Assembly: GCA_963712065.1 (NCBI GenBank)
Contig: CAVQGM010000002.1
Location: forward strand, 1,612,001-1,676,000
DNA: 64,000 nucleotides
Reading direction: 5' to 3'
DNA from: CAVQGM01 sp963712065
GTDB lineage: Bacteria > Actinomycetota > Acidimicrobiia > Acidimicrobiales > Acidimicrobilacustridaceae
Shown: in pieces, positions 15,957 to 24,428 of the stretch
Layout of the letters: every line of letters starts with the position of its first letter
How positions within the stretch are numbered: position 1 is the first letter of the stretch
Notes under the pieces: generated by a model
What the model was told of the DNA's origin: nothing
Databases searched by the model: none
The model's input: only the letters and a program-made list of their open reading frames with translations
Made by a program: the position numbers and the translations under genes

Positions 15957-17323
15957 CCCCCCGACGCCTCGGGGTCGCCGTCGCGCTCGTGGTCGCCCTC
16001 GCCGGGGCCACCGCGTGCCTGCCGGCCGAGGTCGTGCCCAACCGACCCGCCGACCCCGTGGTGATCAAGGGCAGCGACGCGGGGCGCCTCGTCGGGGTCG
16101 CACCGGGCGAGATCGTGGGCTTCCGCTGGTGGGCCGGCACGTGGCAGCAGGTACCGGTGCAGGTCGACGAGCGCGCCACCGTCGACCTCGGCCGGGTCTA
16201 CAACCAGGCCGACGTGGGCGTGGCGGTCAACGTCTACACCGACGCGGGCACCTGGACCGGCGCCGATCCCAACCCCTTCCTCGACGCCGACGACGAGATC
16301 GTGTTCATGGCCCGTGACCTCGGCGCGAGCGCGCCGAGCGGCAACGACCCCGCCGGCATCGTGGCGGGGTCCGGCGTGCGGGTGCGGGCGACCGATCCCC
16401 TCCAGGCCAACACCGCCGGCTACCTGTACCTGTTCCGCCGCTCCGGCAGCCTCGACCCCTCCGCCGGGCGCCGGTACGTGAGCTACGCCTTCGGCCTCAC
16501 CAGCGGGGCCTACAAGACCACGTACAAGCTGCAGGACGGGCCCAACCCGGAGACGAGCGTGGTGCAGGGCGCGTGGTACACCCACCGCTTCTCCGACCGC
16601 TGGACCTCCGACGTGGTGAACATCAACGCCCCGGGCGCCAGCGGGGTCGACATCCTCGACCGCCACAAGCCGCAGTTCGGCCCGGGGGTCTGCGTCCGCA
16701 CCGAGGACACGTTCAACGACGCCGAGGGCGCGTTCATCGTGAACAAGAACGGCCCGGTGCGCGCCCTGAGGTCCTACATCGGCGCCAACAGCGGCCCGTA
16801 CACCCAACGCGACCACGCCTTCTACGACCGGCGTGAGGACATCACGACCCACCTCCGGGTGCACGCCATCCCCGCCATCATGGACACCTTCGACTACAGC
16901 CCCGCCGCCGTCGGGATGAGGTACACGAACAACCTCAACCCCGCCGGCGTGACCATCGACGGCGTCGCCGACACGGTCACCCCGGGCACGCTCACCTGGG
17001 AGAAGGTCGAGGGCGCCCAGGGCACGATGGTGCTCGGTCACGGCTACGAGACCAACCTCACCAACACGCCGACCTCGTACTACCTCGACGCCTCGCAGCC
17101 GTCGGTGGTGCAGTGCACGGGCGACGCCGCCGCCCTCGGCACGAGCGGGCCCTACCTCAGCACCTCGGTGGCGTGCACCGACCCGGCGACGGGATGCACG
17201 GGCTTCCTGCGCACGTTCCGACGCCTGGTGTACGGGCCGCCCCCGGGCACGACCACGGTGGACGCCGCCACCGTCTCCCGGCAGGCGGCCACGCCGCTCG
17301 CCTCCACCGTCACCAACTGGTGA
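15953..17323 (+). CDS. large predicted lipoprotein of unknown function
   Basis: 456 aa. The N-terminus is a lipoprotein signal: positive RR, hydrophobic stretch, and LAGATAC lipobox at about 16-22 (Cys22). The mature part has no recognised domain but is rich in aromatic and Gly/Asn residues, with strand-like repeats (AGYLYLFRRSGSL, YVSYAFGLTSGAY, ITTHLRVHAIPAIMDTFDYS) and four Cys near the C-terminus (QCTGDA, VACTDPATGCTG) that could form disulfides. Composition suggests an extracytoplasmic beta-rich protein, perhaps carbohydrate-binding; this is a guess. Starts inside the stop of the preceding gene (ATGA). Confidence 0.7.
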   Translation: MTPRRLGVAVALVVALAGATACLPAEVVPNRPADPVVIKGSDAGRLVGVAPGEIVGFRWWAGTWQQVPVQVDERATVDLGRVYNQADVGVAVNVYTDAGTWTGADPNPFLDADDEIVFMARDLGASAPSGNDPAGIVAGSGVRVRATDPLQANTAGYLYLFRRSGSLDPSAGRRYVSYAFGLTSGAYKTTYKLQDGPNPETSVVQGAWYTHRFSDRWTSDVVNINAPGASGVDILDRHKPQFGPGVCVRTEDTFNDAEGAFIVNKNGPVRALRSYIGANSGPYTQRDHAFYDRREDITTHLRVHAIPAIMDTFDYSPAAVGMRYTNNLNPAGVTIDGVADTVTPGTLTWEKVEGAQGTMVLGHGYETNLTNTPTSYYLDASQPSVVQCTGDAAALGTSGPYLSTSVACTDPATGCTGFLRTFRRLVYGPPPGTTTVDAATVSRQAATPLASTVTNW

Positions 17324-17342
17324 CGCGGCGGCGTCGACGTGG

Positions 17343-18188
17343 TCAGGGCACGAGCTTGCGGAAGCCGCGCCAGGCGAACAGCCCGAGCAGCAGCGCGCCG
17401 ACGCCGATGGCCGCCAGGCCCGGCCACGTGTCGGCCCAGGTGACCTGGCCGAGGTAGCCCTGCCGGGCCATGTTCAGGATGTAGGTGACGGGGTTCCGCT
17501 CGGCCACCCACAGCAGCCAGCCGCTCATCACCGCCAGCGGCACCTGACCCACCGACAGGAACAGGGCCATGAAGATGCCGGCCTGGACCAGTGACCCGGC
17601 CCGCTGGGACCGGGCCCGGTAGATGACGCCGAGGCCCCAGAGGCTGGCGAGCACCGAGACCCCGACGGCGGCGACGGCCAGCACGACCACGCCGGCCGCA
17701 CCACCCTGGATGCGGGCCCCGCCGAGGTAGCCGACGGGCACCACGATCACCAGGGGCAACATCGCCCGGAGCGAGCTGTACAGCAGCGGACCGAGCACGA
17801 GTGCCGGTCGCGGGACGGGGCTCAGCAGGAGGCGGTCGTAGAAGCCGTTCTCCAGGTCGCGTCCCGCACCGAAGGCGCTGCCGAACCCGGCGAAGGAGGC
17901 GCCCTGGATCACCGCGAACGGGACCATCCAGTCGAGGATGTTGTCGGTGGGGAAGCCCGGGATGTCGGTGATCGCCGAGAACGAGCCGCTGAAGGCCAGG
18001 ACGAAGAAGACCGGCATGATGACGACGGGCACCACGGTGGCGGGGACGCGCAGCATCCCGAACACGCCCCGCTGGGCCAGGCGCCCGACGACCGGGCCGA
18101 CGCCCCCGAACCCCGTGTGCCGGCCGTCGTCGGTCGATGGCGGGGGCGACGGCGACCCGTCGACGCGCTCGGTGGCGGTGGTGGCCAC
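17343..18188 (-). CDS. ABC-2 type exporter permease (subunit A)
   Basis: 281 aa. A Ser/Pro/Asp-rich cytoplasmic N-terminus (1-40) leads to six predicted membrane segments, with the ABC-2 signatures DLENGFYDRLLLSPVPRPALVLG and a late NPVTYILNMARQGYLG. GTG start. It pairs with the next permease and the upstream ATPase (stop 3 bp before the following gene's start region), giving a DrrABC-like heterodimeric exporter for a drug or lipid. Substrate unknown. Confidence 0.87.
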   Translation of the reverse strand: MATTATERVDGSPSPPPSTDDGRHTGFGGVGPVVGRLAQRGVFGMLRVPATVVPVVIMPVFFVLAFSGSFSAITDIPGFPTDNILDWMVPFAVIQGASFAGFGSAFGAGRDLENGFYDRLLLSPVPRPALVLGPLLYSSLRAMLPLVIVVPVGYLGGARIQGGAAGVVVLAVAAVGVSVLASLWGLGVIYRARSQRAGSLVQAGIFMALFLSVGQVPLAVMSGWLLWVAERNPVTYILNMARQGYLGQVTWADTWPGLAAIGVGALLLGLFAWRGFRKLVP

Positions 18189-18191
18189 GGC

Positions 18192-19022
18192 TCAGTCCCC
18201 CGTCCGGAGGCGCCGGCGGAACTGGGTCGTGGCCAGCGTGATCGTGACGACGGCGAGCCCGGCGGCCACGCCGAGGGCGGTGAGCGCCTCCTGCCACCGG
18301 AAGCCCTCGATGACGAGCACGCGGAGGGCGTCGATCATCCAGGTGATCGGGTTGGCCTCGGCCACCGTCTGGTACCACCCCGACATCAACGCGGTGGGGA
18401 AGAACGCCGAGCTGACGAACACCAGCACGAACAGCAGCGGGAACGCGTTCTGGACCGCCTCCTGCGAACCGGTGCGCAGGCCGAGCCCGGCGGCGAAGCC
18501 GCCCACGGCCAGGGCGACCACGCTGGCGGTCAGCATGATCACGAGCACCGCCGGGAGCCCGCCCAGGATCTCGGCCCCGAAGGCCACGAACACGGCGACG
18601 AACACGACGGCCTGCACGGCGCCGAGCACCGCCGAGCCGGCGAGGCGGCCGACCAGGATCGCCGGGCGGGCCACGGGCGAGGCGATCAGCCGCTCGAAGA
18701 ACCCGTTCTCGATGTCGAGGGCCACGTCCGAACCGCCGAGGATGCCCCCGAAGAGCACGCCCTGGGTCAAGGTGCCGACGAGGAGGAACTGACCGAACGA
18801 GGTCACCTCGGGGAACCCGGGCAGTGACGTGGCACGACCGAGGGCGGCCGAGTTCACCGCCGCGATCACCAACGGGAACAGGAGCGCCGGGAACCACATG
18901 GTCGGCTGACGGAGCGTGCCGAGGACCGACCGCCGGGCCAGGATCCCCGTCTGGGCGATCAGGTGGACCGGGTGCTCGGTGGCGGGGACGGGCCCGCCCC
19001 CCGATGGGGTGATGACGGTCAC
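18192..19022 (-). CDS. ABC-2 type exporter permease (subunit B)
   Basis: 276 aa with six membrane segments and the same ABC-2 landmarks as its partner: DIENGFFERLIASPVARPAILVG and NPITWMIDALRVLVIEG. GTG start overlaps the ATPase stop by 4 nt (GTGA). The two permeases are clearly related to each other and presumably arose by duplication, forming a heterodimer in the cytoplasmic membrane with the ATPase below. Confidence 0.87.
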   Translation of the reverse strand: MTVITPSGGGPVPATEHPVHLIAQTGILARRSVLGTLRQPTMWFPALLFPLVIAAVNSAALGRATSLPGFPEVTSFGQFLLVGTLTQGVLFGGILGGSDVALDIENGFFERLIASPVARPAILVGRLAGSAVLGAVQAVVFVAVFVAFGAEILGGLPAVLVIMLTASVVALAVGGFAAGLGLRTGSQEAVQNAFPLLFVLVFVSSAFFPTALMSGWYQTVAEANPITWMIDALRVLVIEGFRWQEALTALGVAAGLAVVTITLATTQFRRRLRTGD

Positions 19023-20011
19023 GGCCGGGCGCCGGCGACCGGCTCGGCGCCGGCCGCGGGCTCCTCGGCGGCCCCCTCGAGGCGGCGACCGGTGGCATCG
19101 GCGAACACGTCGTCGAGGCTCGGCTGCATCAGCTCGATGTGCTCGACGCGGGCGCCGATCTCGTCGAGGAGGCGCACCACGTCGGTCATCTGCTGGGCCC
19201 CGCCCTCGAGACCGATGGCGAGCTCGCCCGGACGCGGCGCGGGCCGTTCCGAGCCGAACCGGGCGCACAGCTCACGACGGGCCAGCTCGACGTGGTCGTC
19301 GTCGAGCTGGAGGGTGAGGGTCGGCGCGCCCACCTGCTCCTTCAGGGCGGCCGGGGCACCCTCTCGCACGATGCGACCCTGATCGATGATGGCGATCCGC
19401 TCGGCGAGCTGATCGGCCTCCTCGAGGTACTGCGTGGTGAGGAAGACCGTGGTGCCGTGCTCGCGGTTGAGGGTGCGGACCTCATCCCACAGGGCGATGC
19501 GGCTCATCGGGTCGAGCCCGGTGGTGGGCTCGTCGAGGAACAGCACGATCGGCTCGTGCACGAGCGACAGGGCCAGGTCGAGCCGTCGACGCATGCCGCC
19601 GGAGTACGTGCCGACGCGCCGGTCGGCGGCGGCGGTGAGGCCGACCCGCTCGAGCAGCTCGGCGCCGCGTCGGGTGGCCTCGGCCTTGGGCAGCCCGTGC
19701 AACACCGCCTGGAGCCGCAACAGCTCGTGACCGGTCATCAGCGGATCGATGGCCGCGTCCTGGAGGGCCACGCCGATCGATCGGCGGACCTCCCTGGCCT
19801 GGCTGACGACGTCGAAGCCGGCGACCCGGGCCCGCCCGCCGCTCGGGCGGAGCAACGTCGTCAGCATGCGGACCATGGTGCTCTTGCCCGCGCCGTTCGG
19901 CCCGAGGAAGGCGAACATCTCGCCCTCGTCGACCGTCAGGTCCACCCCGGCGACCGCCTCCAGGTCACCGAAGCGACGCACCAATCCCTCGGCCTCGACC
20001 GGTTTGCCCAC
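19019..20011 (-). CDS. ABC transporter ATPase (daunorubicin-resistance DrrA-like)
   Basis: 330 aa. Walker A is GPNGAGKST, the Q loop VALQDAAIDPLMTG, signature TYSGGMRRRLDLALSL, Walker B IVLFLDEPTTGLD, and switch His in TVFLTTQYLEEAD (TTQY, with Gln rather than His, as in DrrA-type ATPases). The C-terminal 100 residues form a DrrA-like accessory domain. GTG at 20011 is preferred because GGGGAG lies 4-5 nt upstream. Head of the exporter operon; permeases follow by GTGA overlap. Confidence 0.9.
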   Translation of the reverse strand: MGKPVEAEGLVRRFGDLEAVAGVDLTVDEGEMFAFLGPNGAGKSTMVRMLTTLLRPSGGRARVAGFDVVSQAREVRRSIGVALQDAAIDPLMTGHELLRLQAVLHGLPKAEATRRGAELLERVGLTAAADRRVGTYSGGMRRRLDLALSLVHEPIVLFLDEPTTGLDPMSRIALWDEVRTLNREHGTTVFLTTQYLEEADQLAERIAIIDQGRIVREGAPAALKEQVGAPTLTLQLDDDHVELARRELCARFGSERPAPRPGELAIGLEGGAQQMTDVVRLLDEIGARVEHIELMQPSLDDVFADATGRRLEGAAEEPAAGAEPVAGARP

Positions 20012-20073
20012 AGATCTCCCCACGTCCGCACGCGCCGGCGGCGCGTCACCCCCGGCGAGGCTACCGCCGCCGA

Positions 20074-20469
20074 TCAGGGGTCGATGCGCTGGTCGAGCCG
20101 GTTGAACGGCCAGGTGTCGGGGATGGCGACGGGGTCCTCGGCGGGTGGCAGCACCCGGTAGACCTCCTCGCCGGGCCGGGCGAGGCCGTACTGCTCCCGG
20201 GCCAGGCGCTCGATCTCGGCGTCGCTCTGCAGGGCGTCGGCCCGGGCCTGCAGCTCGGCCCGCTCGCCCTCGAGCTCGGCGAGGCGCCGCTCGGCGGTGG
20301 CCTCGGCGCCCCGCTGGTCGAGGTAGGTGCGGGTGGGGAACACGCCCAGGAACAGCACGCCGCAGACGAGCACGGCCACGGCGATCGGCCACGCCGCCCG
20401 GCGAGCGCGGCCCACCACCGCCGCCGCCGATCGCGACGCGCGGGAGCCGGTGGCCGCCACCGCGGTCAT
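20074..20469 (-). CDS. FtsB/DivIC-like septum formation initiator
   Basis: 131 aa: a basic N-terminus, one membrane segment (about 27-44, AWPIAVAVLVCGVLFLGV), then a coiled coil (about 55-90, RLAELEGERAELQARADALQS) and the FtsB tail IERLAREQYGLARPGEEVYRVLPP. Single-pass FtsB/DivIC proteins assemble with FtsL and FtsQ at the division septum. Its place directly after eno matches Rv1024 in M. tuberculosis. ATG at 20469 chosen; an upstream in-frame start would add a non-conserved stretch. Confidence 0.87.
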   Translation of the reverse strand: MTAVAATGSRASRSAAAVVGRARRAAWPIAVAVLVCGVLFLGVFPTRTYLDQRGAEATAERRLAELEGERAELQARADALQSDAEIERLAREQYGLARPGEEVYRVLPPAEDPVAIPDTWPFNRLDQRIDP

Positions 20470-20485
20470 CGTGGCTCGTGCCCCA

Positions 20486-21769
20486 TCAGCCCACACCTCG
20501 GGCCAGGGCGGACCCACCCCAGTAGGCGGCGGCCTCGCCGAGGTCGTCCTCGATGCGGAGCAGCTGGTTGTACTTGGCCACCCGGTCCGTGCGTGCCGGT
20601 GCCCCGGTCTTGATCTGGCCGCAGTTGGTGGCGACGGCCAGGTCGGCGATGGTGACGTCCTCGGTCTCGCCCGATCGGTGCGACATCACCGCCGTGTAGC
20701 CCGACCGGTGGGCGAGCGACACCGTCTCCAGGGTCTCGGTGAGCGAGCCGATCTGGTTGACCTTCACCAGGATCGAGTTGGCCACCGCGAGGTCGATGCC
20801 CCTCGACAGCCGATCGACGTTGGTGACGAACAGGTCGTCGCCCACGAGCTGGACGCGGTCACCGACGGCCTCGGTGAGCATCGCCCAGCCGTCCCAGTCC
20901 TCCTCGGCCATGCCGTCCTCGATCGACACGATCGGGTACCGGGCGCTGAGGTCGTCGTAGTAGGCGGCCATCTCGTCCGGCGTGAGCTGCCGGCCCTCGC
21001 CGGCCAGCACGTAGCGGCCGTCGCGGAAGAACTCGGTGGACGCCGGGTCGAGGGCGAGGGAGATGTCGGCACCGGGGGTGAACCCGGCCCGCTCGATGGC
21101 CTCGACCAGGAGCTGGACGGCCTCCTCGTTGGAGCCGAGGTCGGGGGCGAAGCCACCCTCGTCGCCGATCGCCGTCGACAGGCCGCGATCGCCGAGCACG
21201 CCCTTGAGCACGTGGTAGGTCTCGGCGCCCCACCGCAGCGCCTCGGAGAACGACGCCGCGCCGACCGGCATGATCATGAACTCCTGCACGTCGACGTTGT
21301 TGTCGGCGTGCTCCCCACCGTTGAGCACGTTCATCATCGGCACCGGCAGCACGTGGGCGTTGGTGCCGCCGACGTAGCGGTAGAGGGGCATCGCCACCTC
21401 GTCGGCGGCGGCCTTGGCCACGGCGAGCGACACGCCGAGGATGGCGTTGGCGCCGAGCCGCGCCTTGTTGTCGGTGCCGTCGAGCTCGACCAGCATGCGA
21501 TCGACGTCACGCTGGTCGAGCGCATCGATGCCGATCAGGGCGTCGCTGATCTCGCCGTCGACGTGGCCGACGGCGGTGAGCACCCCTTTGCCGCCGAACC
21601 GGGACTCGCCGTCACGCAGCTCGACCGCCTCGAACTGCCCCGTCGACGCACCCGACGGCACGATCGCACGGCCACTGGCTCCGGACTCCAGGACGACCTC
21701 GACCTCGACGGTGGGGTTGCCACGGGAGTCGAGGACCTCCCGTCCGACGATGTACTCGATGATGCTCAC
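20486..21769 (-). CDS. eno: enolase
   Basis: 427 aa, normal enolase length. Signatures: NPTVEVEVVLESG near the start, the N-domain loop SGASTG, the catalytic region GDEGGFAPD, metal ligands in the SIEDGM and GDDLFVTN segments, LVKVNQIGSLTETL with the catalytic Lys, and MSHRSGETED near the end. Converts 2-phosphoglycerate to phosphoenolpyruvate in glycolysis. GTG start with AAGGAGC about 11 nt upstream. Lies between mazG and the ftsB-like gene as in mycobacteria. Confidence 0.97.
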   Translation of the reverse strand: MSIIEYIVGREVLDSRGNPTVEVEVVLESGASGRAIVPSGASTGQFEAVELRDGESRFGGKGVLTAVGHVDGEISDALIGIDALDQRDVDRMLVELDGTDNKARLGANAILGVSLAVAKAAADEVAMPLYRYVGGTNAHVLPVPMMNVLNGGEHADNNVDVQEFMIMPVGAASFSEALRWGAETYHVLKGVLGDRGLSTAIGDEGGFAPDLGSNEEAVQLLVEAIERAGFTPGADISLALDPASTEFFRDGRYVLAGEGRQLTPDEMAAYYDDLSARYPIVSIEDGMAEEDWDGWAMLTEAVGDRVQLVGDDLFVTNVDRLSRGIDLAVANSILVKVNQIGSLTETLETVSLAHRSGYTAVMSHRSGETEDVTIADLAVATNCGQIKTGAPARTDRVAKYNQLLRIEDDLGEAAAYWGGSALARGVG

Positions 21770-21831
21770 TGGCTGAACGCTCCTTCCGAGTGGGGGAAGT
21801 CTCGCAGACCGGGCCGGGGGATCCGTGAATG

Positions 21832-23223
21832 TCAGACGTCGCCGGGGTCGTGCTCCGCCGCCCGGGCGGCGTCGCGCTGCTGCCCGGCGACCACGCGCAG
21901 GGCGGCCTCGGGATCGACGCCCTGGCGGCGGGCGAGGTCGACCACGGCCAGCAGCAGGGTGCCGACCGCGTGGGCGTCGGGGGCCACCGAGGCCCGGGCC
22001 ACGGCGTGGTCGAGCGGGGGCGGCTCGGGGACCGTGACCCCCGCGTCGGCGAGCGCGGACGCCTTCTTCAGCACCTTCAGGGCGAACAGGAGGGCGGGGA
22101 GGTGGGCGGGGATGCCGTCGAAGACGCTGTCGCGACCCTTCTCGGCCTTCTTGATCGCCTCCCAGTTGCGGACCACGTCGTCGGCACCGTCGACCTCGAC
22201 CTCGCCGAAGACGTGGGGATGACGGGCGTGGAGCTTGTCGTGCACCGTCCGGGCCACGTCGGCCAGGGTGAACCGGCCCGCTTCGGCGGCCAGCGTGGCG
22301 TGGAAGAGCACCTGGAACAGCAGGTCACCGAGCTCCTCCTCGAGGTGGTCGTAGCCCTCGCCCTCGCCGACGTCGAGGGCGTCGATCGCCTCGAGCACCT
22401 CGTAGGTCTCCTCGACCAGGTGACGGGTGAGCGAGTCGTGGGTCTGCTCGCGGTCCCAGGGGCACTCCCGGCGGAGGGTGGCGACCAGCTCGGCGAAGCG
22501 CTCCACCTCCCGGGCCACCGGCGCGTGCAGCGTCGGGATCCACAGCGAGGTGAGGTGGTCCGGCTCGACCACGCGGTCGAGGTCGTCCCAACGGACCGTC
22601 CGCAGCTCCTCGTCGGGCAACCCGAGGTGGTGCAGCACGGTGATCGTGGTGTCGGGCCCGACCGCCGGCTCGGGCCCGGCGTCGAGCGTCAGCTTGATGT
22701 CGCTCAGCACCAGCCGGTCGTCGCACTGGGCGACCAGCAGCGGGCCGCGCTCGCCCGCCGCCTCCACCCCGAACCGTTGGCCGTCGACCACCCGCACCCC
22801 GAGGGCCACCGGATCGACGCCGAGACGGACCCAGGCCAGGTCGAGGAACGACAGGGCCGGCACGAGCTCGACCTCGAGGCGATCGTCGGCCCGGAGCAGC
22901 TCGACCGTCCGCTCGGCGACCACCGGCGAGCCGGGCACCGCGTACAGCACGGTGCCGTGCTCCTCGGCGGCGGCCGCGAGCTCGGCGGCGACCCGCGTGT
23001 AGACGGCGTCGAGCGTCGGCTCCGACTCGTAGACGGCGTCGAAGCTCTCCGCCCCGGGGACCACCGACGCCGCCGGGTGACGGACCGTGCGGAGGTACCG
23101 GACCGGATGGGCGGCGACGGCGGTCAGGGCGGCGTCGGTGACGAGGTCGGGCCCACCCGGACCCAGGCCGACGACGACGACTCGACCGTCCGTCGGTCGA
23201 CCGTCTCGTGGCCGTCCGCTCAC
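21832..23223 (-). CDS. mazG: tetrapyrrole methylase-MazG fusion (YabN-like)
   Basis: 463 aa. Residues 1-220 form a SAM-dependent tetrapyrrole (corrin/porphyrin) methylase-like domain starting with RVVVVGLGPGGPDLVT. A MazG nucleoside triphosphate pyrophosphohydrolase domain follows, with ECPWDREQTHDSLTRHL, the metal-binding EETYE motif and EELGDLLFQVLFHA. The fusion resembles YabN of Bacillus; the methylase part is probably not active in cobalamin synthesis. The MazG domain removes non-canonical NTPs. GTG start overlaps the PpiC-like stop (GTGA), in line with the mfd-mazG order. Confidence 0.9.
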   Translation of the reverse strand: MSGRPRDGRPTDGRVVVVGLGPGGPDLVTDAALTAVAAHPVRYLRTVRHPAASVVPGAESFDAVYESEPTLDAVYTRVAAELAAAAEEHGTVLYAVPGSPVVAERTVELLRADDRLEVELVPALSFLDLAWVRLGVDPVALGVRVVDGQRFGVEAAGERGPLLVAQCDDRLVLSDIKLTLDAGPEPAVGPDTTITVLHHLGLPDEELRTVRWDDLDRVVEPDHLTSLWIPTLHAPVAREVERFAELVATLRRECPWDREQTHDSLTRHLVEETYEVLEAIDALDVGEGEGYDHLEEELGDLLFQVLFHATLAAEAGRFTLADVARTVHDKLHARHPHVFGEVEVDGADDVVRNWEAIKKAEKGRDSVFDGIPAHLPALLFALKVLKKASALADAGVTVPEPPPLDHAVARASVAPDAHAVGTLLLAVVDLARRQGVDPEAALRVVAGQQRDAARAAEHDPGDV

Positions 23224-24377
23224 GGCCCGGAGCTCACCGGTGCTTCCGCGCCGTCGAGGGCACCGCCGTCGTCGGGCAGCAGGCCGGCGCCGGCACCGGG
23301 CACCGTGGCCGTGCTGGCCCCCTCGGGGGGCACGACGATGCCCTGGGCCGGGTCCCACGTGCCCCAGCGCGGGTCGACCTCGATGGGCACGGCACCGGAG
23401 CGCTCGGTGATCCAGGCCGACAGCACGCCCTCGGCGCCCGACGCCTGCTCGTCCTCCAGGATCTGGCGGATGTCGTCGGTCACCTCCTCGAGGGGGAGCA
23501 CCCCGCGGCTGCGCACGAGGATGACGTGGTACCCGAAGTCGGTGCGCACCGGCTCGCCGACCTCGCCGACGGGCTGGGAGAACAGGGCCTGCTCGAACTC
23601 GGGTACGAACTGGCCGGCCTGCGGGCTGCAGCCGAGGTCGCCCCCCTCGACCGCGCTCTGGGTGTCGTCGGACACCTCGCCCGCGACGGTGGCGAAGTCC
23701 TCCCCGGCGTCGAGCCGGGCGAGCGCCGCCTCGGCCTCGGCGAGCGCGGCGGCGTCCTGCTCGGCCGTCGGCTCGGTGTCGGAGGACGGGGGCTCGGTGA
23801 AGCCGACCAGGATGTGGCTGGCACAGGCGAACTCGCCCTGCTCCATGATCCGGTCGATGTTCTCGTCGTAGTACGCCTGCACGTCCTCGTCGGTGACCTC
23901 GCCGGTGGGCTGCTCGGCGGCCAAGGCCTCCGACAGCGCGATCCGGTTGCTGATCGAGGTGATCTGGCGAGCGCGGTAGTCCTCGGGCAGCACGGCGGCG
24001 AACTCGCCGTAGCCCTCCTGGAACTGCTGCTCGGCGGCCGCCTGCTGGTCGGGCGTGGGGACGATGCCCCGCGCGTCGACCTCCTGACCGATGAGCTCGT
24101 CGATGATGAGCACCGACAGCACCTGGCTGGCGAAGGCCGTGCTGTAGGTCGAGGGCTCGTTGTTCGGCCCGTACACCTCGACGCCCTGACCCTCGATGGC
24201 CGCCCGCACCTCGTCGTTCGAGGACAGGGCCTCGAGGTCGGCGAGCAGGGCCTCCTCGCTGATGCCCTCGCCGTCGACGGTGGCCGCGGCGTTGAGGGAG
24301 CTGGTGCTCGAGCCGCAGCCGGCGACGGCGACGGCGACGGCGACGAGCGCGACGGCGAGGAGGGGGGGACGTCTCAC
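23220..24377 (-). CDS. PpiC/SurA-type peptidyl-prolyl isomerase lipoprotein (copy 1)
   Basis: 385 aa. Lipobox at VAVAGCGSS (Cys about 21), a SurA-like helical N-domain, and a parvulin PPIase domain (about 180-290: FACASHILVGF, GEDFATVAGEVSDD, GGDLGCSPQAG, FSQPVGEVGEPVRTDFGYHVILV). It would act outside the membrane as a foldase. The C-terminus carries the motif IEVDPRWGTWDPAQGIVVPPEG that is repeated in the next gene. It overlaps mazG by GTGA and occupies the place of lpqU in mycobacteria. GTG start; TAGGCT 10 nt upstream. Confidence 0.85.
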   Translation of the reverse strand: MRRPPLLAVALVAVAVAVAGCGSSTSSLNAAATVDGEGISEEALLADLEALSSNDEVRAAIEGQGVEVYGPNNEPSTYSTAFASQVLSVLIIDELIGQEVDARGIVPTPDQQAAAEQQFQEGYGEFAAVLPEDYRARQITSISNRIALSEALAAEQPTGEVTDEDVQAYYDENIDRIMEQGEFACASHILVGFTEPPSSDTEPTAEQDAAALAEAEAALARLDAGEDFATVAGEVSDDTQSAVEGGDLGCSPQAGQFVPEFEQALFSQPVGEVGEPVRTDFGYHVILVRSRGVLPLEEVTDDIRQILEDEQASGAEGVLSAWITERSGAVPIEVDPRWGTWDPAQGIVVPPEGASTATVPGAGAGLLPDDGGALDGAEAPVSSGP

Positions 24378-24428
24378 GAGGAACGGGAGCCTAGGGAGGC
24401 CGACGCCGCGGGGCCAGTCAGGCCCGCT

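Noticed and set aside
21468..21476. Perfect PafBC-type 9-mer TTGTCGGTG inside eno (antisense)
   Set aside because: No TAnnnT follows at the 8-bp spacing and no gene start lies nearby.
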